NCBI GenBank assembly: GCA_030760725.1
Contig: JASWHV010000013.1
Span: 35,064,699-35,128,698 of the forward strand
Source of the DNA: Neostapfia colusana
Lineage: Eukaryota; Streptophyta; Magnoliopsida; Poales; Poaceae
DNA: 64,000 nucleotides
Direction: 5' to 3'
In this document: piece after piece, positions 1-11,480 of the stretch
How positions within the stretch are numbered: position 1 is the stretch's first letter
Layout: each line of letters starts with the position of its first letter
Program-made: the position numbers and the translations under genes
The notes under the pieces: generated by a model
Databases searched by the model: none
Told to the model about the DNA's origin: nothing
Seen by the model: only the letters and a program-made list of their open reading frames with translations

Positions 1-1890
1 GTTATGTGGGTTTGAAGTTTGAACTAAATCTGAAAATCGGGGAAATGTTTAAATCTGCCTGTGGGTCCAAGGGACACATGTCGTGTGCTGAACCAATGAC
101 ACACGGGGCTACAGGTTTAATTCCTGCTCTGCCACAGCGGATCTGCACCCACAGACGATCCAATCCCCCGGTTTCCTCCCACTGACAGCGGGACCGGCCC
201 CGATCATCTTCTACCTCGCGCCCCTCACGCGGTAGCGCCACTGAGGTCGCCGGAGCACCACCGAACTCGACCGTCCGGTCGGCTCCCGTGCTCTGACTCG
301 CCGCCAGCCCTTAATTTTGTGTGCTGAACACGTTGGGAGGGTTCCCCCCCCCCCCTTGACGATGGCTCTAACCGAGCCCGCGACGGTGCGGCGGCTCAGG
401 AAGAGTTTGGTGACGTTGCTCCGACGTGCTAGCCTGCCAAGAGCTTGGTGGAGTGACTCTACAGCACCAGTGGTGGCTCAGGAAGCTCGGCAAGGCGGTG
501 GACAGGCCCAGAAACAGCTCCAAGGTTGGTCTCACCGTGCGCCGGATGCTTCCCGATAAAGCCGCCGTCGGAAAACTTGGAAATACGCCATGCATAGGGG
601 TTTTCATGCTGGGTTTCGTGAAGCTAACTTATGCGCCGCTGAGTCTAGTCCCTGTGTGTTAAGTTTCATGGAATCTAAACAAGAACCAAACGGGAATTTT
701 AAAGTTTCTTACCCAAAGGTGACTTTGCACCGGCTGGAAGAAAACTGCAAAATTCGCCGTCGACGCTCAACCTCTCAGCTCAAGCTTCGGAGGTGAGCTG
801 TAGGAGGTCCTTGCACGTCCAGAAGTAGCTTTGCTTGGCCGTGACAAGCCTGGGGTGAGGCTGCCCACGAGAGCACCTCCTCTCGGTTTTGTATCGGCCG
901 CCGCGGAAAAGAATGTTTCTCGATGTAGGGAGCACGAGCTCACTCGATGATGGTTTGAGGGGGTTGTGGAGAGTCCTGTAGTGCCGTTTTTCTGCTCAGC
1001 CGAGGCTCACAAGTGAGCTTGACTGGTGGCCGAGGATCGAAGGAGTAGCGGCGGCTCTGATCAATTTCTTGCGCGAGGGAGCAACGAACTGATTGGTTCT
1101 GCCTCCGGCCGGCTCGGCTGTGGGGATAAGAGGGAGGGGGCGACGTCGGTTGACACAGCTCAGACCGAGCAGGAGCTGGCACCGGCGATCAGCTCGGTGG
1201 CGCGCTCGGGTGAAGCCCGAGAAACCGAGTGCCCTGTCTTCAGTCGGTTGAAATTGCTAGTGCGGCTGACATGTGGGACCCATTCCCCTTTTAACCTCAG
1301 AAATTCAAGTTTTCCACTGTTCTAAACAGTAGAGACCCAAATATCCTTTGACATTTGAATAATCTACCAACTGGCCATTTGAATTGGATAGAATTCAAAT
1401 TGTGAAGTGTTTGAATATATTTTCAGCACATATGCAGTTTGAAATTCAAATTGAGTTTGAATTTGCTAAAATTAGCTCATGTCAAGATCAACTCCAAATT
1501 GATTGAAAATTTGTGTGTGAGCTCACAAAAATGTGCTGAGTGTGAATATGGATCCCACTTTTGAATTCATGGGCTACAAGGAGTTTGAATTTTAATTTGA
1601 GTTCAAACTAGCCTCTTTCTAGTATATCCAAAAATACCTCAAAAAGGTTTTGGATTTGGGTGAAATTTGGCATGAGCATCCCTAGCAAGATGTAGGAGTT
1701 TTTCATATGCTCAGCCCCTATATGATGCATGCAGAAAATGCCACTTTTGCATTTTGTGAGTTTATTCTCTAATGACCATGTTGATGGTGTTTACTTGCTC
1801 TTCAAATGTGTTCACAAAGTTTCCTCAAATGAGGTGTGTGTGTGGTGTGATGAACACTTTTGGTTGTGTGCAAAAACCTAGGCCCTTACA
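1..1890 (-). repeat. Element A 3' LTR (5' half, cut by window edge)
   Basis: On the minus strand the LTR begins at 1890 with tgtaagggcc, right after the polypurine tract. It aligns with M's LTR (56270-58158). It has an AT-rich stretch near its start (about 1330-1660) with many TTTGAATT-type words, then a GC-rich leader-like part (about 150-1250). A conserved splice donor, read on the minus strand as gcgcacg then gtgagacc, lies at 535/536. The other half of this LTR is outside the window. The small open frames here are not conserved and are not called. Confidence 0.88.
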
Positions 1891-1903
1891 TTCCTATCCC
1901 CTT
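1891..1903 (-). other. Element A polypurine tract
   Basis: The minus strand reads aaggggataggaa directly before the LTR start (tgtaagg). This is the plus-strand DNA primer site. The hairpin-forming word tctcgggacgaga lies just upstream in element orientation, as in D, B and M. Confidence 0.85.
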
Positions 1904-1954
1904 AAAAGAATCTCGTCCCGAGATTATAAGGTGAAAATGAGAGAGACAACGATG

Positions 1955-2249
1955 GAAAATACCGTATATGCGACGTGAAAAAGTTGGGGTAATTAGCGCG
2001 AAGAGAACCTTCGCTCTCCCATGTCGCTTCGTCTACAGAGTGATTACTCCAGAGAACTTTGTAGAACCACAACGTATGGTTGCGTGTGGTTCAGGCTTTT
2101 TCATCAATGATCTGAACCAGTTCCTCCCGATACGTGAGATCCGGTTTCAGTTCTTCAATATCCCCCAGCTGAATGGTAGTGGATAGCTTAAGACACTTCC
2201 TCAGCTGAGAAATGTGAAAGACGTCGTGCACACCGGAGAGTGCTTCTGG
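1955..2249 (-). pseudogene. gag-pol: Element A pol, last part (chromodomain end)
   Basis: This is the 3' end of A's pol, separated from the rest (14891 onward) by the insertion of element C. It is homologous to the last ~95 codons of D's pol, including the chromodomain-like tail. The reading frame is no longer open: single-base changes disrupt it, and the region of the natural stop has also changed. It can encode nothing on its own. Confidence 0.8.
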
Positions 2250-2254
2250 TAATT
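2250..2254. repeat. Target site duplication of element C, left copy (taatt)
   Basis: The five bases taatt precede C's 5' LTR and are repeated at 14886-14890 after its 3' LTR. The interrupted sequence of A (ctggtaattt...) matches the uninterrupted site in M at about 58515. This proves the insertion boundaries. Confidence 0.97.
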
Positions 2255-2658
2255 TGTAACACCCCAAAAATCATGTTAAGACCCTAAATCATGTTAAGAG
2301 GGGAATTTAAAAATTTTTGGACGTGTTGCATGTTTTGCAAAAATTCAAATTCAAACTGGAATTCAAATTAAACTCAAAACAGAAAAGAAATAGAAAAAGA
2401 AAAAGGAAAAACAGAAAAAACCGGCCAGTGGGCCGAAACCCACCAGCCGGCCCAACCAGCGCCCGCGCCAGCCCGCAGCCGCGCGCGCCGCTTCCTCCCA
2501 CTGACAGGCGGGGCCCGCCAGTTCATCGTCTACCTCGCGCCAGCGCCGGACTCTCTCACCTGAATCGAAACCGATCGGGAATTCTCGCGTATCCCAGCCA
2601 AATTCTGGTTCCGGAGGACTCCCACTCGATCTAAACAAACCCACCGCCCTCCCCCGTC

Positions 2659-2666
2659 TATAAAAA
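2659..2666 (+). promoter_or_regulatory. TATA box of element C 5' LTR
   Basis: TATAAAAA lies in a CCCCGTC/CCCCGG setting about 400 bp into the LTR. Transcription would start about 30 bases downstream, near 2690. The copy in the 3' LTR is at 11886-11893. The assignment comes from sequence and position only. Confidence 0.7.
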
Positions 2667-4192
2667 CCCCGGCCTCGTTCTGTTTTTCCCACGCGATTGG
2701 CTGTTTTTACTCCGGTGAGAAACCGAGCCTTCTCCGGCGAATTCTAGCCGATCTAAGCTCGGAAATTCCGATCTAACTCGCTGGCCTTGATCCACCGCCT
2801 CCGGGGAACCTTGCAGGTGCAGAAAACTCGGTGACTTGCGGTGTAAACACAGCGCCGACGAGCCTCGCTGTGGTTTCACTTCGGACCTCGTCGCCGATCA
2901 CTTTCCAGGACCTCCGAGCTCAAGAAAACCCCCGAGGTGAGATCCCCGACCTCCCCTCCACCGATCTATGCCATAAGATCACAGTTCTAGGAAGAATTCT
3001 CGAAGATCCGAAAGTCTCCGGCGAGATCGCCGCTTCCCGCCGCCGTGCGCCGCCGGCAGCGCCGCCCGCGCTCGATCAGAGCGACGTGGCCGCTTGTGCG
3101 CCGTTTGTTTTAAATCGCACGGTAGGGTTTAAATCCCCGCGTACCGGTTCGACGTTATAATCTCAGCTGTCGGTTTAAAATCGGACGGTCCACGTCAGCC
3201 CCGCGTTATAAAGACTGGAAATCTTACGTGCTACCCCCTGGGGTTCTCGGGAAATAAGAGCTAGCCCCGGAAACTTCTGATCTAGCCCCTGGAACTGCAG
3301 AAAATCATGTAAATTCATTTAAAAATCAGTTTTAGCCCCTGGACTTAATAAAAATTAGGAAAAACACCTCTGTTATGAGTAGCTAGACCCCTGAAAATTC
3401 TTAAAATAATATTATAGACCCTGTAGTGGGGTAAGTTTAATTTTTTAGCCCTGTTTAGTATTTAATTTAGGAAATTGAATATGTGGCTAGTGTTTAAAAA
3501 TTAAAAAGTGGGACAAACATATTGTCAAAATTAAATTAAAGACTTTCTCAGTATTTAGGAAACTTTGGAGTGAGATGAAAACATATTTTGGACTGAACTG
3601 AATCTGTTTAATTTATTATTCACATTTAGGGACACATTTTTAAGTAAAGAATAGTTCTAGAAAATAGGGAAAATAATTGTGAAATATTTTACATCAGAGG
3701 CAAAGGTAAAAATATGTTATTAAATTATTTAGGACCAGAACCTATTCTGTTTAGATGATGTGTCTTACTATTTTCATAATAAAGTACACATTTATGCATA
3801 GGAAAATAGATCTGAAAATATAGCAACTAGTAAAGGATAAATGGAGTTTCTAAAATCCAAAGAGTTCAGTTTAGGGTTGGTAGAAATTATGAAGACACAT
3901 ATGGAGAAGGAAAATACCTTTCATGCTTATTTGGTGGTAAAAAGGTGTAGTAGTTAAATATAAGGAATTTATTTAAATTGGAAACTCATATATATAGTAT
4001 GTAAGTATAAATGTGAACACAAAAGTAGGAATCATATACACATGATTAAAAGTGCATGCAAGCCACAAATCAACACACATAATGGTGAATGACTTTCATA
4101 AATATGAATGTGTGGTTTGTATGAAGTGGAAGTGTGAACTATGTCTTATGGGTTGTTATTTTTCTTTTGCTATGTGTGATGGTATGATGTAG

Positions 4193-5418
4193 AACCTGCT
4201 CAAGAGCAAGTTATTCCTTTCCAAGATCAGGACTACCCATTCCAAGAGCAGCAGGAAGGAGGCAAGTGTCCTTGACCACTTTGATCCTATACTAGGATGT
4301 GTAGGTAGAATTATTTGCATTGTCAATTGAAATATGAAACCCATGCTAGGATGTTTCCCTAGAATTGCATTACCTTGTTTCCTTGTAGCTTGGGTTGGGA
4401 TTCATTTTATCATGTCATTTATTATTATGCATATGCTTAGCCATGCTTAGAAGGGGATAATTGGGATATGAGATCATCAGTTTATTTTACCATACTCTTG
4501 AATGAGATATTGTGAGTTATGTAGAGGTAGGGATCAAGACAAGTTGGATGTTTTGGTTGTGTGCTGGGTGCACGAGACTCGGGTTTGTGTTTAGTACTTG
4601 TCTGGATCCTAAGGACCGGTTCATGGAGCATGTAACCTGGCTTTACCGTGCCAACCACATGCTGAGATGGGGCAGCTTGGCCAATTAATTAGGTGTATCC
4701 CCGGCGTAGTATGGGTGTGTTGGATGGTGCGGGGAATAGGTGTCAGCTGGACTACCATATGAACCGCAAGGCTCAAGAGGGGGCCACTGCAGCGGGGTTG
4801 GAGCCTCTTGTATGCTGTTAGGGGTGAAACCTCAGTGGGTCCACGCTCGTCGGGAATCCCTTTGTAAAGGCATCGTAGTGATCTCCTGGCTACACACCCG
4901 GGAAGTGTGAATGTGGTTTGTGGCCACTGGCATAATGGAGGTTCGTTTAGTCCACACGACAATGGAGGATGAAATCACTACATGTGGGTACAGTGGTACA
5001 AACTCTGCAGAGTCAAAACTGTCATGACAGCCGTGCTCACGGTCAAGAGCGGCTTGGACTTATTCATGATTAGAGGATTGATGGTTTTGGAAGCTGTGGA
5101 TGTTAAGCGAGGAGCTTAACATTGGAAATGATGTTATGATTATTGGATTATGATGATGGGATGGGAGATTGGGACTATTTCACCTGTGTAGTAATGTAGG
5201 TGCTTAATAAGCTAAGGTGATAGGTATTAATTGCGTAGTGCTTTAACCATGAGATCAACCTCTCCTTGTTCTAGCCATGCGTGATATAATTTTCCCACAC
5301 TTGCTGAGTACCATTGGTACTCAACCTTGCATATTTTGTTGGTTTATATTGCTGCTCAGGTCAAGATAATGAAGTGTTGTATAATGACCAAGACTTTGGA
5401 CCCGAAGAAGGTTTTTAG
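4193..5418 (+). CDS. Candidate LTR-encoded spliced ORF, copy in C 5' LTR (exons 4193-4261 and 5360-5418)
   Basis: Two exon-like blocks inside the LTR. The first (69 nt) follows an acceptor (atgatgtag) and ends at a GC-type donor (ag then gcaagtgt). The second follows gctgctcag and closes with TAG at 5416. Joined in phase 1 they read as one open frame rich in Glu, Gln, Asp and Pro. The 3' LTR copy has the same blocks, and its one difference before the stop (TTT to TTC) is silent. Blocks with the same architecture and phase occur in the LTRs of A, D, M and N. I see no in-frame ATG in an upstream exon, so the N-terminus is unknown. It could also be a conserved RNA element that happens to be open. 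Confidence 0.42.
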
Positions 5419-5563
5419 GTTCATGGAGACCCCCGGGCAACGCCTGTGACGGAGCCCTCAAGAATAATATTCCGCTGCTAGTTTATTTACTTGTGATGAA
5501 CTTATTATTGTCCATCGAGACATTTGCGATGTAAGACTTATTTATATTCGACACCTGGCTTGT

Positions 5564-5569
5564 AATAAA
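5564..5569 (+). terminator. Poly(A) signal of element C 5' LTR
   Basis: AATAAA lies about 100 bases before the LTR end and about 20 bases before the terminal hairpin, and would mark the R/U5 boundary region. The same signal is at 14784-14789 in the 3' LTR. Confidence 0.6.
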
Positions 5570-5588
5570 TGATGCTTCACTATTTGTC

Positions 5589-5627
5589 ATCACATGTATG
5601 AGAAAATGATCCTGGCATACATGTGAT
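5589..5627 (+). promoter_or_regulatory. Terminal hairpin of element C LTR
   Basis: A perfect 12-bp stem (atcacatgtatg paired with catacatgtgat) encloses a 15-nt loop ending in tgatcctgg. That word also follows the terminal hairpins of D, B and N. The identical structure is at 14809-14847 in the 3' LTR. It sits just after AATAAA, so a role in 3' end formation or strand transfer is plausible but unproven. Confidence 0.6.
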
Positions 5628-5669
5628 ATTCACTTGGTTGTTCTTCCGAAAAACCGGGTGTGACAGAAG

Positions 5670-5681
5670 TGGTATCAGAGC
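5670..5681 (+). other. Primer binding site of element C (tRNA-Met)
   Basis: tggtatcagagc starts 4 bases after the LTR end. It is complementary to the 3' end of plant initiator tRNA-Met, the usual primer of these Ty3/gypsy elements. Confidence 0.92.
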
Positions 5682-5885
5682 CAAGGTTGCCCGTAGGAAC
5701 GTGGACCTAGGTAGAAATGGACGTATTTAAGGGCCCTATTTTCTTAAAAACTATTTTTACAAGGTGTGTGTTGAAAAGTGTTATTTAATGAGTCACTTTT
5801 TTCACCTTACCCCCAATTTTCATTCAAAATAGGATTTTTGTTTAAAAAGTTTATCTAACCTAAGTTTAAATGCTTTTTGTTTTAG

Positions 5886-6656
5886 ATGGTTCGCATGATT
5901 CGAACCGCTCGCAAGTCCACAGGAGGGAGAGTTCCCGTAGTTGCCCTTGCCGAAAGAGAGGAGAGCCGTCCGGTGACGTACCTTTTCTACGGTTTGGCAG
6001 TAGGAGGCTTGTTGTGCCGTCTTCGACGTATGCTCGAAGCCGCCGGCAATACGGGCAAACTAATCATCCACTATAACTCCACCAGGACCATCCGTGAGAA
6101 GAGGGAAGAATGGAGTTCAGAGATGAGGATTATACACGAAAATCAGCTGCTTAAGATCCACCACTCTCCAGCTTGTAGAGCGACACAGGTCGATGCGGAG
6201 AAAGATGTCACCTGGGAGGCCATCACCTGCCAGAGTCACATCTATCGTCGCCACCTGGACAAGACTGAGTACATGTATGTCCTCCAGCGTGAGAGTGGTA
6301 CCACGGAATACAAGTACCCGCCAGTGCAGCAAGGGACTTCTCATGAGCACATGGACTTGTGCTTGGAGGATGCTGCTATGCTCAACACTTGACTGCAGGA
6401 ATGTCAGCAAGAGCTTCAGGATGTTCGGGACAACCTGAAGGAAACGGAGGCGTTGCTGCGAGCCTGCTTGAGGGCGAGGGAAAGAGGAGATGGGAATGAA
6501 CTGTGTGTCACCGTGAATGATAACTGGACTCCTGACTCCCCGGATCGTCGAGCGATCAGGCGTCGTCGCACTTCTCCACCAGCAGCCTCCCCACCCAAAG
6601 CAGAGTCAGAAGGCAGCCAAAATGATGAGGAAGATCCCGAGGAGCCTGCTCAATAA
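5886..6656 (+). pseudogene. orf0: Element C orf0 (upstream ORF, one premature stop)
   Basis: An extra ORF between PBS and gag. The ATG at 5886 directly follows the acceptor-like ttttgttttag. The frame runs 168 codons to TGA at 6390-6392 and then stays open in the same frame to TAA at 6654-6656, about 256 codons in all. The TGA therefore looks like a CGA-to-TGA mutation. The middle part (a Trp-Glu-Ala helix followed by a His- and Tyr-rich strand) weakly resembles the same part of D's orf0, and the C-terminus is likewise acidic with Pro. Extra ORFs before gag are known in RIRE3-type rice elements, but their function is unknown to me. Separation from gag by about 315 bases suggests independent translation. 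Confidence 0.72.
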
Positions 6657-6970
6657 AATGAGTAGTGTAGAGTCCTTCCCTTAGTTAGCAAGATGTCGAA
6701 TAGTCGAGTCGTTAAGTTAAGTTAATGGTGTGTTAATGCTTGGTGTGTGACGTGAGTTGTGGAAGCCATGAGCAATTGTCCACAGCCTTGTCTTTAGATT
6801 GTTTTGCTTTGGTGTGTGAACCCACATGAAATAATATTGCATCTATTTTTGTGTGAGAAATAAACCCTCAGAAAAGTATAACAAAGCCTCAACACTTCAA
6901 AAGTACAAACAAATGAAAGTAGTAAGATGATACTAAATGCTTTCAAATTTACATTGGTTGATTCTGCCAG
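6657..6970 (+). other. Element C spacer between orf0 and gag
   Basis: About 315 bases without a coding frame. It ends in an AT-rich stretch and the acceptor-like ttctgccag that touches the gag ATG. Nothing else is recognised. Confidence 0.6.
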
Positions 6971-9900
6971 ATGGCCGGAAGAGGAAAAGGACGTGCTGCC
7001 AACCCCGCCAACAACAACGATGAGGCATGCAACCCTCATCTTTATGGAGGCCAGGACCGGGGTGGTCGCCATGAAGGAGTTGATCCCCTCCACCAAATGC
7101 TGGAGAATCAAAATCAGCTCATCCAGAACTTGACTCAAGTGGTGGCCAACTTGCATCAAGTTCCACCTCCACAAGCTGCACCACGCCAACCAAGGTTGAG
7201 TGAGTTTCTAGGAACTCAACCTCCAAAGTTTGCAAGTGCTGCTGAACCTCTGGAGGCAGATGATTGGCTAAAGACCATTGAAAGCAAGATGAGGAACATC
7301 CAGTGCCAAGGGTATGAGAGGGTGCTGTTTGCCTCTCATCAATTGCATGGACCTGCTGCTGATTGGTGGACCGCCTACGTGGCCGCCCATCATGACCATG
7401 AGAATATCACTTGGGAAGAGTTCAAACGTAGCTTCCGCAACCATTACATCCCAACGGGTGAACTCAAAAACAAGAGGAAGGAGTTTTTGGGGTTGCAGCA
7501 AGGTAACATGACTGTGAGGGAATACCTCACTAAATTCACCCAACTATCCCGTTATGCCCCACGGGACATAGAGACTGATGAGCAGAAACAGGATTGTTTC
7601 GTGGAAGGGCTTACCGCAGAAATGCAGTGCGCAATGTCCTCCAACGAATATGAAAGCTTCCAAAAGTTGGTGGAAAGAGCGTTTGTGGTAGAACGGAAGC
7701 TGAAGGCCTTGGAAAATGAGAACAAGAGGAAGGTCGGGTGGTCACATCAGGCCTCAGGGAGCAACACCCGCCCCCGTCTGATGCAGCAACCAGCAGGGCA
7801 GACGAACCGTGCTGCGGTACCCAACTCAGCACCAAGAGGGTACAACCCGAACTACAGGCCTCCGGCAACACCAGTACAGCCACAACGTCAGTTTGTACAG
7901 CAGCCTCGCCCTGCATATCCACCTCGACCAGCAGTACAAGGACCCCCAAACCAACCCCAAGACAACAAAGGCCAACCACCTAAGGTTGGGGTGCAATGTT
8001 TTAGCTGCGGAGAAGTGGGGCACTACGCCCATAAATGCCCAAAGAAGAAGCCCACACAACCACAACAGCAGAATGTGATGCGAGGACGGGTGAACCACGT
8101 CACTATGGAGGAAGCGCAAGAGGCACCCGACGTGGTAGTTGGTAAGTTTCCTGCCAATTTACATCTTGCAACCCTGCTGTTTGATTCTGGTGCTACCCAC
8201 TCGTTCATTGCTCAAGGGTTTGTTAAGAAGCATGACCTAGCAACAACACAAATGAACCATATGCTAGCTGTAAACTCTCCGGGTGGAGAAATAAGGACAA
8301 GACAAGTGTATCCCAAAGTGAACCTAGACATTAATGGGGTGGTATTTACTGCCAACCTCATAGTGATAGATTCCCAAGGGATCGATATTATTTTGGGCAT
8401 GGATTGGTTGACAAAACATAAAGGAATCATCCATTGTTCGACCAGAACGGTGTAACTAACTCACCCTAGTGGCACAAGAGTAAAGTTCATAACAATACAC
8501 GAGCCTAGGAGGGACATTAAATTAAATCAAGTTGAGGTGAAAGTGGAGGAGATCAGGACCATCAGGGAATATCCAGATGTTTTTCCGGAGGAGTTGCCAG
8601 GTATGCCTCCCGATCGTGAAGTGGAATTTGCAATTGAGCTAGTGCCTGGAACAGCCCCGATATACAAGAGACCTTATCGGATGGACTCCAAGCAGCTAGA
8701 AGAACTCAAGGATCATTTGAGAGAATTGACAGAGAAGGGGTATATTCGCCCTAGTTCCTCACCATGGGGAGCTCCGGTGATATTTGTGCCCAAGAAGGAC
8801 GGAACCCAAAGGTTATGCATGGATTACCGTGCCTTGAATGAGGTAACCATCAAGAACAAGTACCCATTACCCCGCATTAAAGACTTGTTTGATCAGTTGA
8901 GGGGAGCTTGTGTGTTCTCAAAAATTGATCTCAGGTCGGGATACCACCAACTCAAGATAAGGCAATCTGATATTCCCAAGACAGCTTTCGTATCTCGGTA
9001 CGGACTGTATGAATACACTGTCATGCCTTTCGGGCTAACTAATGCCCCGGCATACTTCATGTATCTCATGAACAAGGTATTCATGGAATATCTGGACAAA
9101 TTTGTGGTGGTTTTCATAGATGACATTCTCGTCTTCTCCAAAGATGAAGAAGAACATGAGAAACATCTAAGGTTGGTGTTGCGGAGGCTGAGAGAACACC
9201 AACTATATGCCAAGTTGAGCAAGTGTGAGTTTTGGCTGAAGAGAGTTCCCTTCTTAGGACATATAATCTCGGAAGGAGGAATCTCCGTAGATCCCGCCAA
9301 AATCGAGGATATACAGAAGTGGAAGACCCCTGAAAATGTCGGGGAAGTTCGAAGCTTTTTGGGATTGGCTGGATACTATCGACGGTTTATTGAGGGATTC
9401 TCTCTCGAGACCTCTCACCAAACTGTTGGAGAAGGGAATCACATTCACATGGACGCCACAGTGCAAGACGAGTTTTCAGGAGTTAAAAGAAAGATTGACA
9501 ACAGCCCCAGTGCTCGTTATGCCAGATATGCAGAAGAACTTTACGGTGTACTGCGATGCCTTTGGAAACGGGTTGGGATGTGTTCTCATGCAAGAAGGGC
9601 ATGTCGTGGCTTATGCATCCCGGCAGCTTCGGAAGCACGAGAAGAACTATCCTACACATGACCTGGAACTAGCCGCAGTGGTACATGCGTTGAAAATTTG
9701 GCGGCACTATTTGATGGGGAAAAGGACAGAGATATATACGGATCATAAGAGTTTGAAGTACATTTTCACACAGCCAGAACTCAACCTCAGACAAAGGAGA
9801 TGGTTAGAGCTAATCAATGACTTTGATGTGGGCATCAACTATCATCCTGGGAAAGCAAACGTCGTGGCCGATGCTTTAAGTCGGAAAGTGCAGGTCAATA

Positions 9901-11435
9901 AGTTGAGCTTGAAGGACATGCCTGCAGAATTGAAGGACGAGGTTATAAGGCTCAATCTATGCCTGGTAAATAGTGGTGAAGCCATCGCCATGGAAGTGGA
10001 CTCCACACTAGAGCGAGACATACGCGAGGGTCAAAAGAATGACGAGAAGATACGAGAGATCAGACAACTCATCAAGGAAAATAAAGCTCCTGGTTTTAGA
10101 GAGGATGAACAAGGAACGGTGTGGCACGGGAAAAGAATCTGTGTGCCAGAAGTAAAGGAGATCCGTGAATTGATTTTGAAGGAAGCTCATGATTATGACT
10201 ATTCCATTCATCCTGGGAGTACGAAGATGTACCAGGACCTCAAGAGCAGGTATTGGTGGTATGGCATGAAACGAGATGTCGCGGAACATGTTGCCCTGTG
10301 TGACACATGTCAGTTGGTGAAAGCAGAACATCAACGACCCGCGGGATTATTGCAACCACTCAAAGTGCCTGAATGGAAATGGGAAGAAATCAGCATGGAT
10401 TTCATCGTGGGATTGCCTAGGACCCAATCAGGATATGATTCGATATGGGTCATCATTGATAGGCTAACTAAGGTAGCTCACTTCATCCCCGTGAAGGAAA
10501 GCTACAGCGGATCCAAATTGGCAGAGTTGTACATGGCAAGGATCGTGTGTTACCATGGTGTGCCAAAGAAGATAGTGTCAGATCGAGGGACACAGTTCAC
10601 CTCAAGGTTCTGGCAGAAGTTGCACGAAACCATGGGAACCCATCTGAACTTTAGTTCTGCCTATCATCCCCAAACCGACGGGCAGACGGAGAGAACCAAT
10701 CAGATCCTTGAAGATATGCTGAGGGCATGTGCACTCAAAAACAATAGGAGTTGGGACAAGAACTTACCGTATGCGGAGTTTTCCTATAACAACAACTATC
10801 AAGCTAGTATGAAGATGTCACCGTTTGAAGCTTTGTACAGGAGGAAGTGCAGAACTCCCCTATTTTGGAACCAAACAGGAGAAAGTAAAGTGTTTGGTCC
10901 AGAAGTACTACAAGAAGCCGAGGCAAAGGTGAGGGAAATTCGTAATAACTTGAGGGTAGTACAGACACGCCAAAAGAGCTATGCCGATGTACGAAGAAGA
11001 GAGCTCGTTTTCAACGTGGGAGACTATGTCTATATCATGGTGTCCCCTATCAGAGGACTTCGTCGGTTCAAGGTGAAAGGGAAGTTGTCACCTCGATACA
11101 TAGGACCCTTTCAAGTTTTGGAGAGGAAAGGCGAAGTGGCGTACCAACTAGAATTACCGGCTCGTCTATCAGATGTGCATGATGTATTCCACGTGTCACA
11201 ACTCAAGAAATGCCTGAGGACGCCTGAGGAGGTGTTACCCATAAATGAAGTGGACGTAGCTGAGGATTTGTCTTATGCCGAGAAACCATACAAGATTTTG
11301 GAGACAATGGAACGTCTCACCAGAAATAAAAGAATCCGGATGTGCAAGGTGCAGTGGAAGCATCACTCAGAAGAGGAAGCCACCTGGGAGCGGGAAGATG
11401 AGCTCAAGGCACAATTTCCGGAATTGTTTTCTTAG
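6971..11435 (+). pseudogene. gag-pol: Element C gag-pol (two lesions)
   Basis: Polyprotein of a chromovirus. The ATG at 6971 directly follows ttctgccag. Gag with a CCHC zinc knuckle (C343, C346, H351, C356) and protease motif DSGATHS (D405) come first. The frame stops at TAA 8453-8455 but continues in the same frame afterwards, so this is probably CAA-to-TAA. RT has the FIDD active site (9113-9124). Near 9403 a small deletion shifts the frame: 8537-9661 is one frame and 9336-11435 the next. The second part holds RNase H, an HHCC zinc finger, integrase with DFIVG, SDRG and QTER motifs, and a fairly canonical chromodomain at the end. Function is lost unless the stop and shift are bypassed. The near-identical LTRs show that these lesions are recent or that the element moved in trans. 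Confidence 0.93.
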
Positions 11436-11466
11436 AACCATCAATCTCGAGGATGAGATTTCTTTT

Positions 11467-11480
11467 AAGGGGGGTAGAGC
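11467..11480 (+). other. Element C polypurine tract
   Basis: aaggggggtagagc immediately precedes the 3' LTR. Just upstream is an inverted repeat (aatctc ... gagatt), the counterpart of the tctcgggacgaga hairpin in the other elements. Confidence 0.9.

Larger units (their letters stand above)
2255..5665 (+). repeat. Element C 5' LTR
   Basis: A 3411-bp LTR from tgtaacaccc to gggtgtgaca. Layout: U3 with poly-purine/AT-rich words; TATA box at 2659; GC-rich leader ending at a splice donor (cgag then gtgagatcc, GT at 2937); a long AT-rich intron-like part; two exon-like blocks (4193-4261, 5360-5418); AATAAA at 5564; a perfect 12-bp hairpin at 5589-5627 whose loop holds tgatcctgg. Compared with the 3' LTR it has about 33 extra bases near 5190. 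Confidence 0.96.

Noticed and set aside
2831..3160. Open frame over C's leader as the N-terminus of the LTR ORF
   Set aside because: It is in the right phase at the donor but has no ATG, only an upstream TAA at 2774; kept as unproven.
4621..4962. 113-codon minus-strand frame repeated in both C LTRs
   Set aside because: It has no family resemblance, lies in the intron-like part, and is present twice only because LTRs are duplicated.
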